Source: CAZHJK01 sp964533275
Lineage (GTDB): Bacteria > Bacillota > Clostridia > Eubacteriales > Garciellaceae
NCBI GenBank assembly: GCA_964533275.1
Contig: CAZHJK010000016.1
Location: forward strand, 1 to 63,185
Length of the DNA stretch: 63,185 nt
Reading direction: 5' to 3'
Part shown: positions 9,018 through 17,439 of the stretch, piece by piece
Layout: each line of letters opens with the position of its first letter
Numbering within the stretch: the stretch's first letter is position 1
The notes under the pieces: model-generated
Database searches by the model: none
What the model saw: only the letters and a program-made list of their open reading frames with translations
What the model was told of the DNA's origin: nothing
Translations under genes and position numbers: made by a program

Positions 9018-9377
9018 CTATTCCCCCACTCTCACTGCCTTCGCAGCAATTATATTTATACCCGTACCTAAAATATTCTCAACTACAATATCTCTCATTT
9101 TAATTGGAGCGGCAACTTCAATCCTTTGAAGTAAGTAAATACAATTTCTAAGAATGTCCTTTGGAACCTGTCCATCAGATATTACAGGTAAATAAGAATA
9201 TTCTCCTCCAATTAAACTTACAATGGTTGTAACAATTCTTTTAGGATAATAAAACTCGGATTCTGCAAATTTTTCCCCCTTAATACAGCCATGACCACTA
9301 ACACATATAATCTCACCTTTATCTTCTTTTATATTAATACTGCAGCCTTGTGGACATGCAATGCAAGTTATCTTCAT
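9018..9377 (-). CDS. DUF1667 iron-sulfur protein
   Basis: This is a small 119-residue cysteine-rich protein. Its N-terminal motif CIACPQGCSI, followed by CVSGHGC, supplies enough Cys for one Fe-S cluster and matches DUF1667. That family occurs in clostridial glycerol-3-phosphate dehydrogenase operons beside GlpA and an FAD/NAD oxidoreductase. The gene overlaps the upstream oxidoreductase by four bases and precedes the FAD oxidase by 3 bp, so it is certainly co-translated. It probably acts as an electron-transfer subunit, which is inferred from context. Confidence 0.85.
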   Translation of the reverse strand: MKITCIACPQGCSINIKEDKGEIICVSGHGCIKGEKFAESEFYYPKRIVTTIVSLIGGEYSYLPVISDGQVPKDILRNCIYLLQRIEVAAPIKMRDIVVENILGTGINIIAAKAVRVGE

Positions 9378-10657
9378 TTTTTATCACCCATCCTTATTTT
9401 TACTAAAATTGAATCATTCTTATTTATTTCACCTATTGTATTTTTATCTAAATGAATCACTACCATCTCTTGAGGTCTAACTATTTTATATCTCTTTTTA
9501 TAAAGCTCCATATCCCTTTGTATTATATAAACAATGGCATTTTCCATCACAATTTTAGACCTAAAATAAATTGATAGTTCTTCATTTTTTTCTACTCTAT
9601 AGAAATTTGGGATTAAGAAGTTAACATTTTCACCAGCAACTATATCAATACTTTCCTTATTCTTATAATTACCTTTAACATATCTATAAGCTCCTCTTCC
9701 TGCAATTTCACCTGTATTTGAAACATAATCAACTAAATCAAAAACATTGACAACATTACCTGATGCAAATATTCCATCTATATTTGTCATCATATTATTA
9801 TCAATATATGGGCCCTTAGTTATAGGAGAAATATGAACACCAGCTTTTCTGCTAAGCTCGTTTTCTGGAATTAAGCCAACAGAAAGAACTAATAAATCGC
9901 ATTTTATATATCTTTCTGATCCAGGTATGGGGATCTTATTTTTATTAATTTTTTGTACCACTACCCCTTCTAGTTGATGTTTTCCTTTTACTTCTGTTAT
10001 AGTTGTAGAAAGATAAAGTGGAATATTGTAATCATCTAAACATTGAAAAACATTTCGTGTGAGACCTCCAGGAGTATCCATAGCCTCATAAACCCCTTCT
10101 ACCTCCATACCTTCTAGTGTCATTCTTCTTGCCATAATCAATCCAATATCTCCTGATCCTAATATGACAACTTTTTGTCCTGGTATAAGTCCCTCAATAT
10201 TCATATAGCGTTGAACTGTACCCGCAGTCATTATTCCAGAAGGTCTAGTCCCAAATATAAAAACTTGATTTCTAGTTCTTTCTCTGCAACCCATAGCAAG
10301 AATTATAGCCTTTGTATGAATTTCAATCATTCCTTCTACAGAATTGACTGCATAAATAGTCTTATTCCGAGTTATTTCTAATACCATAGTTCTAAGTTTT
10401 ATATCTATTAAGCTTTCTTCAAGTTCATCAATAAATAATTGAGCATATTGGGGTCCTGAAAGCTGTTTTTTAAACCTTTGAACTCCAAAACCATCGTGTA
10501 TGCATTGTTCTAGAATTCCACCTAGCTGTTCATTTCTTTCCAAAATTAATATATCTTTCATTCCTAATTTTTCTGCCTCTAAAGCTGCTGCAATGCCTGC
10601 TGGTCCTCCTCCTATAACAACTAATTCCCTATGAATTATTTTCAATTTTAACACCAC
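9374..10657 (-). CDS. FAD/NAD(P)-dependent oxidoreductase associated with GlpA
   Basis: This 427-residue pyridine-nucleotide-disulfide-type flavoprotein has an N-terminal FAD Rossmann motif, VVIGGGPAGIAAALEAEKLG, and a second dinucleotide motif, VVILGSGDIGLIMARRM. A late FAD-closing motif, TNIDGIFASGNVVNV, is also present. A redox-active CxxC pair of the thioredoxin-reductase type is not visible. Families of this layout accompany GlpA and DUF1667 and are thought to carry electrons between the dehydrogenase flavin and NAD(H). The reading frame overlaps the GlpA-like gene by 29 bp from a GTG at 10657. A TTG at 10648 with GGTGG 8 bases upstream is an equally good start. Confidence 0.85.
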   Translation of the reverse strand: MVLKLKIIHRELVVIGGGPAGIAAALEAEKLGMKDILILERNEQLGGILEQCIHDGFGVQRFKKQLSGPQYAQLFIDELEESLIDIKLRTMVLEITRNKTIYAVNSVEGMIEIHTKAIILAMGCRERTRNQVFIFGTRPSGIMTAGTVQRYMNIEGLIPGQKVVILGSGDIGLIMARRMTLEGMEVEGVYEAMDTPGGLTRNVFQCLDDYNIPLYLSTTITEVKGKHQLEGVVVQKINKNKIPIPGSERYIKCDLLVLSVGLIPENELSRKAGVHISPITKGPYIDNNMMTNIDGIFASGNVVNVFDLVDYVSNTGEIAGRGAYRYVKGNYKNKESIDIVAGENVNFLIPNFYRVEKNEELSIYFRSKIVMENAIVYIIQRDMELYKKRYKIVRPQEMVVIHLDKNTIGEINKNDSILVKIRMGDKK

Positions 10658-12389
10658 CAGCTTTATTGATTTCCCTTGCCTTTTTCCTTATAATAAAAGA
10701 ATTTTGACCATTCTTCGTTATCTCAGTAACATCCCTATTTAATTCTCTAGCCAGAATGGAAACTATCTTAGGACCACAAAAACTACCCTGACATCTACCC
10801 ATGGTTGCCCTTGTTCTTCTTTTTACACCATCCACAGTAGTACATGGAATAGACCCATGTACTGCATCAACTATCTCACCCTCAGTTATGGTTTCACATC
10901 TACATATGATATTGCCATAGCTGGGATTTTTTTTAATTATTTCATCTTGCATCTCCCTTGATAAATTTCTAAATACAATAGGTGCTTTCCTAAGGGAATT
11001 ATAATTTGTATTTTCTTTAAGCTCCTTCTTTATTCTCTTCTCTTCTTCCTTTACAAAATTAACTACCCTCTCTGCAATAGCTGGTGCCGCTGTAAGTCCG
11101 GGAGATTGTATTCCTGCTACATGTATAAAGCCCTTTACTTTCCTAGATTTTTCAATAATAAAGTCTTCCTTATAATCTGCAGCTCTAAGTCCTGAAAAAT
11201 ATGATATTATATCTTCTTTTTTTATATTTGGATTAACCTTGCTCCCAACACTAAGTGAATACTCTAAATCTTCTTTGCTGAAGGATATGTCCTCCTTATC
11301 CATAACCTCCATTGCTGAAGGTCCCCATAGGGAGTTACCTTCAATAGTACTCTGGGGTCCACCACCCTTTGATTGTTTATTCTTTGATTCCATCTTAACT
11401 ATCCCGACACTTCTTGATACTCCATATTTATCTTTATCGAATATTAAAATACCGCCTTTTCTAGGATGTATAGTGTAAAATTTATCTCCTGCCATCTCAG
11501 CAATATCGTCAGCATAAACTCCTGCAGAGTTTATAATATATCTACTTTTGATTATTCCTTTATTAGTTACTACTCCCATTACTTTCCCATTCTCAATTAA
11601 TATATCTACGACCTCTGTTCCTAGCATAAAGTCTACACCATTGTCAGCTGCATTTTCGGCTAATGCTATCGTTACACCATATCCATCGACATATGCTGTT
11701 GTAGGTGTCCATAGAGCAAGAATAGGTTCTTCTTTAATATTTGTTTCAAGCTTCATAGCTTCCTTTCCACTTATCCTTTTCATATTTGGAACACGGTTTA
11801 GTTTTCCAACTAAATATAATAAATTTAAGAATCTTTTTTCTTTTTTATTATAAGAAATTATTAATGAACCTGTTCTCTTAAAAGGAAAGTTAAGCTCCTC
11901 AGCCCACTTTGAATACATAGCATTTCCCTTTACATTTAATTTTGCCTTTTGAGTAAATGGATGAGCACTATTACCAGGATGTATCATTCCATTATTTGCC
12001 TTTGAGGTTCCTTCTGCCACATCTTCCTCTTTTTCAACTAAACAAATTTTCAGATCATATTTAGAGAGTTCCCTAGCAATTCCACATCCAATAATTCCCC
12101 CACCGATTATTAAAACATCTACTTCTTGAATTACTCCAATTTCCTTACCCTCTTCTAATAATGGAGTCCTATCTCTTTTTTTGATTTCAACTCCTTTTGG
12201 GAGGAGATTGTTAACAACATTTTTGACCTTACGCTTTTTCCCAACAAGAATACCAATTTCTATAACTTCTTGCCAGGTGTTCACCTCTCCTTCAAGATAG
12301 ACTATATTGTCTTCATCTATCGTGATATGAATATCTAAGTCCTTAATGCCTAACTTTCTTTTGATTTTAGACAAGATATGGGCTTCCAT
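10629..12389 (-). CDS. GlpA-like FAD dehydrogenase with N-terminal BON domain and C-terminal BFD [2Fe-2S] domain
   Basis: This 586-residue protein starts with a ~65-residue BON-like module (VYLEGEVNTWQEVIEIG, then KVKNVVNNLLP). A DAO-type flavin domain follows with VLIIGGGIIGCGIARELSKYD. The C terminus carries a BFD-like [2Fe-2S] domain with ICRCETITEGEIVDAVHG and GRCQGSFCGPKIV. The last two modules are as in anaerobic glycerol-3-phosphate dehydrogenase GlpA. The added BON domain, more usual in envelope proteins, is an unusual fusion. It is the first gene after the promoter at 12438-12467 and heads the operon. Glycerol-3-phosphate is the likeliest substrate by family, but no glycerol kinase or transporter is nearby, so another alpha-hydroxy or amino substrate is possible. 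Confidence 0.82.
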   Translation of the reverse strand: MEAHILSKIKRKLGIKDLDIHITIDEDNIVYLEGEVNTWQEVIEIGILVGKKRKVKNVVNNLLPKGVEIKKRDRTPLLEEGKEIGVIQEVDVLIIGGGIIGCGIARELSKYDLKICLVEKEEDVAEGTSKANNGMIHPGNSAHPFTQKAKLNVKGNAMYSKWAEELNFPFKRTGSLIISYNKKEKRFLNLLYLVGKLNRVPNMKRISGKEAMKLETNIKEEPILALWTPTTAYVDGYGVTIALAENAADNGVDFMLGTEVVDILIENGKVMGVVTNKGIIKSRYIINSAGVYADDIAEMAGDKFYTIHPRKGGILIFDKDKYGVSRSVGIVKMESKNKQSKGGGPQSTIEGNSLWGPSAMEVMDKEDISFSKEDLEYSLSVGSKVNPNIKKEDIISYFSGLRAADYKEDFIIEKSRKVKGFIHVAGIQSPGLTAAPAIAERVVNFVKEEEKRIKKELKENTNYNSLRKAPIVFRNLSREMQDEIIKKNPSYGNIICRCETITEGEIVDAVHGSIPCTTVDGVKRRTRATMGRCQGSFCGPKIVSILARELNRDVTEITKNGQNSFIIRKKAREINKAGGVKIENNS

Positions 12390-12413
12390 ATCCGCCCCCC
12401 TTTACTCTTTCTT

Positions 12414-12437
12414 AAATATACATTATTCTGTACTTTT
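12414..12437. promoter_or_regulatory. Operator-like repeat, copy 1 (downstream of -10)
   Basis: This 24-bp block is identical to the one at 12469-12492, and on the minus strand both contain the dyad TACA-GAATAA-TGTA. The copy lies immediately downstream of the -10 of the flavoprotein-operon promoter and covers the expected transcription start, a classic repressor position. Confidence 0.7.
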
Positions 12438-12467
12438 ATTGTATTCCTTCTAGTATGTTTATGTCAA
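12438..12467 (-). promoter_or_regulatory. Sigma-A-type promoter of the flavoprotein/ETF operon
   Basis: On the minus strand the -35 is TTGACA (12467-12462) and the -10 is TACAAT (12443-12438), with an 18-base spacer. It lies between two identical 24-bp repeats and ~50 bp before the GlpA-like start at 12389. Confidence 0.75.
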
Positions 12468-12468
12468 T

Positions 12469-12492
12469 AAATATACATTATTCTGTACTTTT
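12469..12492. promoter_or_regulatory. Operator-like repeat, copy 2 (upstream of -35)
   Basis: This is the second identical 24-bp copy, in the same orientation and 55 bp from copy 1. It abuts the -35 box. Two identical copies flanking the promoter suggest cooperative binding or looping by one regulator, possibly the YhfZ-type protein at the end of the operon. Confidence 0.7.
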
Positions 12493-12529
12493 TAAATTTT
12501 GAAAAATATAAATATAAAATATTTACTAT

Positions 12530-12566
12530 AAAAAAATCCCCATTTTTTAGTTAAATGAGGATTTTA
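12530..12566 (-). terminator. Terminator of the B3/B4-domain gene
   Basis: On the minus strand AAAATCCTCATTT pairs with AAATGGGGATTTT across a short loop, and the 3' arm runs into a T7 tract. It separates the B3/B4 gene from the promoter of the flavoprotein operon. Confidence 0.8.
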
Positions 12567-12602
12567 CTCCGATATAATCTATATTGTTTTTTATACTGGA
12601 AT

Positions 12603-13304
12603 TTAAAATTCAATATAATTATTATCTATGTCTACTATGTATTTCTTACATTCACCTTCAAATCTTTCTATAATTAATTTTTCTATATCATCCATTGCTT
12701 TATATATGGTAGATTCTTCGTCACCTTTAAATCCAACTAATTGAAAGAAAATATCCTTGCTATCAACCGTAGTTTTACCGAGCTCACTCTGTCTCCATAT
12801 CCACTTCCTAGTTTGGACTTTATTGCCACTTGCAAACACCATTTCACCTTCGTCTACCTTTTCATATTCTGATGCCCCAAAGGGTAAAAATATATCCCCC
12901 TCCTTACTAAATCTAACTTCAAGATCATCTCTAATATCAATTAAATCATGAGCACCGAGGGAAATAATCTGCTCTATAGAAACTGCATTACATAAATCAA
13001 CTAAAGCATTTATAGTTGGTAGTTTCCCTCCCTTAAGTATCCTTTTAAACATAGCTTCCACTGAAGGAGGAAATTTATTAGGATTTATGTTTGCTTTTCT
13101 CATTATGTCTCTATATCGTGTGACATTTGATAGCTCTCTCACTTGCTCAACTTTAAAATTTTCACGCATTTTATTTTCAGCATCTCTTAATCTCTTTTCA
13201 TCATCTTCTGTTGTATGAGATATCTTTAAATTTTTCCCTATTAAGATGCCACAAATGATATCCTGATTTAAATCAAAAACTGCTTTATCCACTGTATAAA
13301 GCAT
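12603..13304 (-). CDS. B3/B4 (PheT-like) domain protein
   Basis: This 233-residue protein consists mainly of a B3/B4 fold, the domain otherwise found in the phenylalanyl-tRNA synthetase beta subunit. Recognisable segments are RYRDIMRKANINPNKFPPSVEAMFKRIL, LPTINALVDLCNAVSI, a GAHDLIDI turn and FGASEYEKVDEGEMVFA. Stand-alone B3/B4 proteins are widespread in Firmicutes. A tRNA-editing or amino-acid-binding role is suspected but unproved. ATG at 13304 is chosen because AGGAAG lies 9 bases upstream. A GTG nine bases earlier would abut that SD. It is a single-gene unit, ended by its own terminator and divergent from the aldolase gene. Confidence 0.82.
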   Translation of the reverse strand: MLYTVDKAVFDLNQDIICGILIGKNLKISHTTEDDEKRLRDAENKMRENFKVEQVRELSNVTRYRDIMRKANINPNKFPPSVEAMFKRILKGGKLPTINALVDLCNAVSIEQIISLGAHDLIDIRDDLEVRFSKEGDIFLPFGASEYEKVDEGEMVFASGNKVQTRKWIWRQSELGKTTVDSKDIFFQLVGFKGDEESTIYKAMDDIEKLIIERFEGECKKYIVDIDNNYIEF

Positions 13305-13399
13305 TATAATCACTTCCTAATATGTATTTTATATGAATTATAACAGAAAATTTTAAATTATTCAAAAATATCTATATCTATAATTCCTTTTCTATTTTT

Positions 13400-13425
13400 C
13401 GGAACTAATTATGTTCCTAATTTTT
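13400..13425. promoter_or_regulatory. Short dyad in the divergent promoter region
   Basis: GGAAC and GTTCC are separated by 7 AT-rich bases, between the divergent B3/B4 and aldolase genes. It could be an operator. The arms are only 5 bp, so this is weak. Confidence 0.25.
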
Positions 13426-13479
13426 CTTGTTTAATAATATATTTAGTTATAAAATACATTTAATGAAGGAGGGAAATCT

Positions 13480-14253
13480 GTGAAAAATCTATTAAAAGAA
13501 AAAATGATGCTTGGAGAAAAAGTAATTGGTACATTCTTTGAACTAGGGGGGAATACCGCTGTAGAATGTTTAGGGATATCAGGATTAGATTACTTTATAA
13601 TTGATACTGAACATGGTCCATTTGATATCGAAAGTTCTATGAATTTCATAAGAACTGCGGAATTAAGTAATATCACTCCCTTTGCAAGAATTAAGGATGT
13701 TTCTCGTCCATCTGTTCTTAAAATGTTAGATATTGGGGCAAAAGGACTTATCGTCCCCTGTGTTGAAAACATAGAGCAGGTAAAAAATCTTGTTGAGTGG
13801 GCAAAATATTATCCTCTAGGAAAAAGAGGTTTCTTTACAGCAAGACCAGCAGGATATGGTTATAAAGACTTTGTTAAAAACATTGATAATTATTTTAAAG
13901 TTTGTAATGAAGAAACACTATTAATCCCACAATGCGAAACTATTGGATGCCTTGAAAATATTGAAGAAATCGCAAAATTAGAAGGTGTAGATGGTATCTT
14001 TATAGGACCCTATGATTTATCTATAGCAATGGGAAAACCATCACAATTCGATGATCCAGCCTTTTTAAATGCCATCACTAGAATTTTAAAAGCATGTAAA
14101 GATGCTAATAAGTTTTCCTTTATATATACAGGAAGTAATATTACAGCAAAGGATTATTTAGCTGCAGGCTTTAACGGAGTTGCTGTAAATATGGATGCAT
14201 CTATTCTTATTAATGCATACAAAACACTTATTAATGATGTAATTGGGAAGTAA
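13480..14253 (+). CDS. HpcH/HpaI-family aldolase
   Basis: This 257-residue class II aldolase of the HpcH/HpaI family makes and breaks 4-hydroxy-2-oxo acids by releasing pyruvate. The signature is FIIDTEHGPFDIESSMNFIR (metal-binding Glu and neighbouring His), then ARIKDVSRPSVLKMLDIGAKGLIVP, RGFFTARPAGYGY and VDGIFIGPYDLSIAMG. Length and motif spacing are normal for the family. It starts at GTG 13480 with AAGGAGG seven bases upstream. An aminotransferase follows 43 bp later in the same direction, so the pair may run deamination then retro-aldol cleavage of a 4-hydroxy amino acid. The specific substrate is not visible. Confidence 0.9.
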   Translation: MKNLLKEKMMLGEKVIGTFFELGGNTAVECLGISGLDYFIIDTEHGPFDIESSMNFIRTAELSNITPFARIKDVSRPSVLKMLDIGAKGLIVPCVENIEQVKNLVEWAKYYPLGKRGFFTARPAGYGYKDFVKNIDNYFKVCNEETLLIPQCETIGCLENIEEIAKLEGVDGIFIGPYDLSIAMGKPSQFDDPAFLNAITRILKACKDANKFSFIYTGSNITAKDYLAAGFNGVAVNMDASILINAYKTLINDVIGK

Positions 14254-14296
14254 TATTACATAATATTTTAATATTTTAATTAAAGGGGGAATTTTA

Positions 14297-15484
14297 ATGC
14301 CAAGCTTTTCAAAAAGAATGAATGAAGTTTCTGGTGATGCTATCAAAGAAATACTTAAACATTCTGCTAATCAAGAGATTACATCCTTTAGTTTAGGAAG
14401 TCCCGCAAAGGAACTTCTGCCAATCTCCGATATAAAAAATATTGTAAATAGGATTCTAGATAATTATGGAACAAAAGTACTTTCATATGGTGTAACAGAA
14501 GGCTGGATGCCATTAAGAAAGTCATATTTAGATCATATTGCTCTTCCTAAAGGTATAAAAGCTGATGTAGAAAATGTTATTATGACCACAGGTGCTACTC
14601 AGGCAGTTGAACTATTGGTAGAGGTATTTATTAATAAAGGTGATGTAGTGTTAGTAGAAAATCCAACATTCCTTGCAACATTGAGCGTTTTTGATAAATA
14701 TTTTGCTAATTCTATTGCTATTGAAACTGATGAATATGGAATGATTTTAGATGATTTAGAAAAGAAAATCAAAAAGTATAATCCTAAAATGCTTTATACT
14801 ATTCCAACATTTCAAAACCCCACAGGGAAAACACTACCATTGGAAAGAAGAAAAAGAATTGCAGAATTAGCTTCAGAATATGATTTTATTGTGATGGAGG
14901 ATGATCCCTATTGTGATTTAAGATACAGGGGTGAAGCTATACCACCAATAAAATCCTTTGATACTACTGGAAATGTAGTTTTAATAAATAGCTTTTCAAA
15001 AATTCTTTCACCAGGACTAAGGGTTGGGACAATGGTAACTACCCCAGAAATAATAAAACAACTAATAGTAGCAAAACAAGGAGCCGATACCCATACAACC
15101 AATTTAACTCAAGCAATATGTGCTGAATTTTTAAATAGTGGATTATTGCCAAATCATTTAAATGATATGGTTCCATTGTATACAGAGCGCCTAGATGGTA
15201 TGTTAGAAGCAATAGAAAAATACTTTCCAGAGGGAACAAAGTATACAAAGCCAGAAGGCGGTCTATTCATATGGGTTGATTTACCCGGGAATTTAGATAC
15301 TAATACTCTTTTAGAAAAAGCAGCTAATGAATATAAGGTTGCATATGTTCCTGGTACTCCATTCTTCTTGAATCAAAATGATGGTAAAAATTCTATAAGA
15401 TTAAACTTTTCTTCAAATCCAGTTGCTATTAATGATGATGGACTTAAGCGTTTGGGAGAATTTTTTAAAAAGGAACTTCTATAA
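14297..15484 (+). CDS. PLP-dependent class I/II aminotransferase (LysN/MocR-like subgroup)
   Basis: This 395-residue fold-type I aminotransferase has the PLP lysine K235 in NSFSKILSPGLRVG and Asp202 in EDDPYCDLRY, which supports the pyridine ring. IPTFQNPTGKTL is characteristic of the 2-aminoadipate aminotransferase group. Gly-rich MTTGATQAVELL binds the phosphate. No HTH domain is fused, so it is an enzyme and not a MocR regulator. GGGGGA sits before the ATG. It is the second gene after the HpcH/HpaI aldolase and is followed by a terminator at 15544-15571. A broad-range 2-oxoglutarate-dependent transaminase is most likely. Confidence 0.9.
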   Translation: MPSFSKRMNEVSGDAIKEILKHSANQEITSFSLGSPAKELLPISDIKNIVNRILDNYGTKVLSYGVTEGWMPLRKSYLDHIALPKGIKADVENVIMTTGATQAVELLVEVFINKGDVVLVENPTFLATLSVFDKYFANSIAIETDEYGMILDDLEKKIKKYNPKMLYTIPTFQNPTGKTLPLERRKRIAELASEYDFIVMEDDPYCDLRYRGEAIPPIKSFDTTGNVVLINSFSKILSPGLRVGTMVTTPEIIKQLIVAKQGADTHTTNLTQAICAEFLNSGLLPNHLNDMVPLYTERLDGMLEAIEKYFPEGTKYTKPEGGLFIWVDLPGNLDTNTLLEKAANEYKVAYVPGTPFFLNQNDGKNSIRLNFSSNPVAINDDGLKRLGEFFKKELL

Positions 15485-15543
15485 CAAATAATAAATGATA
15501 ACTAAGGCAATACCCTAGTTACTACTTAAACTCTTTTAAAAGA

Positions 15544-15575
15544 AATACCAATGGCTAATTTCATTGGTATTTTAC
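15544..15575 (+). terminator. Terminator after the aldolase-aminotransferase pair
   Basis: AATACCAATG (15544-15553) pairs with CATTGGTATT (15562-15571), followed by a short T-rich stretch. Its position also argues against starting the next protein at 15551. Confidence 0.75.
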
Positions 15576-15641
15576 TTTACCAAATATTATATGTGGAAAA
15601 TATGTATAAAAGACGATACAATATAATTAGTGTGTTATGTA

Positions 15642-15662
15642 AACTAACTCGTTTAATTAGTT
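15642..15662. promoter_or_regulatory. Short dyad before the FtsH-like gene
   Basis: AACTAA (15642-15647) and TTAGTT (15657-15662) are spaced 9 bases apart. They lie between a possible -10 region and the SD of the protease gene. It could bind a regulator or form a small leader hairpin. The evidence is weak. Confidence 0.25.
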
Positions 15663-15673
15663 GGAGGGTATTC

Positions 15674-17386
15674 ATGAAAAAATATTTGATCGTTCTGTTT
15701 TTACTGATTGTAATAGGCATCGGCTTTGCAGGAAATCATTTTCTAAATAATAAAGCGGAACTAGAAATGTCTTATCCCTCATTTTTAGAAGCTGTCTCCG
15801 AGAACCTAGTGGATAAAGTTATTTTATCAGAAAATAGTACTACATTTAAAGCACAGTTAAATGAAGAACCTGATAATCTCTATACAATTTTGCATCCACG
15901 AACCGAGGATTTCACTGAATTCTTATTGTTAAATAACATTAAGGTTAGTTATGGTCAAAATGATACAATTATTCTCGTCCTTCGAGTAGGTTTGGTAGTA
16001 TTAATATTATTTGGGATTTTCTGGTATATCCGTAATGGTGGCAATGGTAAAACTAAGATAGATAATGTAAATAAAAAGTTCGGCAAAAGCACTACTACCC
16101 TTGACCAAATTGCTGGTAATGTTGAAGCTAAATTAATGGTTGAAGATATTATACAGTTTATTAAGGAACCCGAAAAATATTCAGAGGTAGGTGCAAGAAT
16201 GCCAAAGGGACTTCTATTATATGGTCCACCTGGAACTGGTAAAACGCTTATGGCGAAAGCTATTGCAGGAGAAGCTAGTGTGCCATTTTATACTATGAGT
16301 GGTTCTGATTTTGTCCAAATGTATGTCGGAGTAGGTGCAAGCCGTATACGTAGTTTATTTAAAAAGGCAAAAAAAAGTGAAAAGGCAGTTATCTTTATTG
16401 ATGAGATAGACGCTATTGGTAAAAAAAGGGCACATAATTTATCCGCAAGCAATGATGAGCGGGATCAAACTTTAAATGCTTTACTAACTGAAATGTCCGG
16501 TTTCCATGAGAATAAAGGAATTGTTGTGATTGGTGCAACCAACCGCCTGGATACTTTAGATGAAGCCCTTTTACGCCCTGGTCGTTTTGATAGACAAGTA
16601 GAAATTGGGTTGCCTGATGTTAATTCTAGGAAAAAAATCCTATCCTTATATGGTAATACAAAACCCTTATCAGAAGATGTTGATTTAGATAGCCTGGCAA
16701 AGTCCACTGTGTATTTTAGTGGTGCTATGTTGGAAAACCTTTTAAATGAAGCAGCCATTTACGCAGCTAATGACAGTAAAGATGTTATCAGCCAGCGTCA
16801 TATTGACAAAGCCTTTTATACAGTAATTGCTGGTTCGCCTAAGCAAGATAGAAGCTATATTTCAAACCATGATCGAAGGATAACTGCTTTTCATGAAGCT
16901 GGGCACGCTTTAGCAACTACATTACTGCAGCCTGAGCAATATATTTCAAAGGTTACCATCATTCCCAGTGTCAAAGGCGCCGGAGGGTTTAATCTAAGCA
17001 TTCCAAAGGATACCCTATATCAGAGTCGACGACAGATTAAAGCTAATATAAAAATCTTGCTTGCTGGTAGAATTGCAGAAGAGCTCATATTTGGTGAACA
17101 AGAAATAACCACAGGGGCAAGCAATGATATACAAAAAGCATCTTCATTAATCGTAGACTTTATCAATAAATTTGGAATGGATATAGAAATGGGGCTTTTT
17201 AGTACGGATGTTATAAGCGGCCATGACAATCAGCTAGTAGAAAAATGTAGAACATTAATGAACAGCCTATACGAAGATACTAAAGTTTTAATACAATCTA
17301 ACCTAGAACTATTAGAAAAAATAGCAGGTGAACTACTAGAAAAGGAATCTCTTAATGGAAAAGATATCGACCGAATCTGTGCTTAA
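15674..17386 (+). CDS. ftsH: FtsH-like membrane ATP-dependent zinc metalloprotease
   Basis: This 570-residue AAA protease has two membrane segments (about residues 3-20 and 99-118) enclosing a small outer domain. The AAA module contains Walker A GPPGTGKT (184-191), Walker B VIFIDEID, pore motif YVG and arginine-finger region RPGRFDRQ. The zinc protease motif is HEAGH (407-411), and the third ligand region is TTGASNDI. All catalytic parts are present. It is somewhat short for FtsH and is probably a paralogue of the housekeeping copy. ATG 15674 with GGAGGG is chosen, because an upstream in-frame ATG lies inside the preceding terminator hairpin. Confidence 0.9.
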   Translation: MKKYLIVLFLLIVIGIGFAGNHFLNNKAELEMSYPSFLEAVSENLVDKVILSENSTTFKAQLNEEPDNLYTILHPRTEDFTEFLLLNNIKVSYGQNDTIILVLRVGLVVLILFGIFWYIRNGGNGKTKIDNVNKKFGKSTTTLDQIAGNVEAKLMVEDIIQFIKEPEKYSEVGARMPKGLLLYGPPGTGKTLMAKAIAGEASVPFYTMSGSDFVQMYVGVGASRIRSLFKKAKKSEKAVIFIDEIDAIGKKRAHNLSASNDERDQTLNALLTEMSGFHENKGIVVIGATNRLDTLDEALLRPGRFDRQVEIGLPDVNSRKKILSLYGNTKPLSEDVDLDSLAKSTVYFSGAMLENLLNEAAIYAANDSKDVISQRHIDKAFYTVIAGSPKQDRSYISNHDRRITAFHEAGHALATTLLQPEQYISKVTIIPSVKGAGGFNLSIPKDTLYQSRRQIKANIKILLAGRIAEELIFGEQEITTGASNDIQKASSLIVDFINKFGMDIEMGLFSTDVISGHDNQLVEKCRTLMNSLYEDTKVLIQSNLELLEKIAGELLEKESLNGKDIDRICA

Positions 17387-17406
17387 TATAAAATTTAACT
17401 ATTTAT

Positions 17407-17439
17407 AAACAAGGCAACCAAAGTTTGGTTGCCTTGTTT
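17407..17439. terminator. Bidirectional terminator between the FtsH-like and lipoprotein genes
   Basis: Two 16-base arms, AAACAAGGCAACCAAA (17407-17422) and its complement (17424-17439), form a near-perfect hairpin between convergent genes. Confidence 0.85.

Noticed and set aside
15551..15673. In-frame 41-residue N-terminal extension of the FtsH-like protein
   Set aside because: Its ATG lies inside the terminator hairpin of the previous operon and has no SD. ATG 15674 has GGAGGG and begins the membrane anchor.
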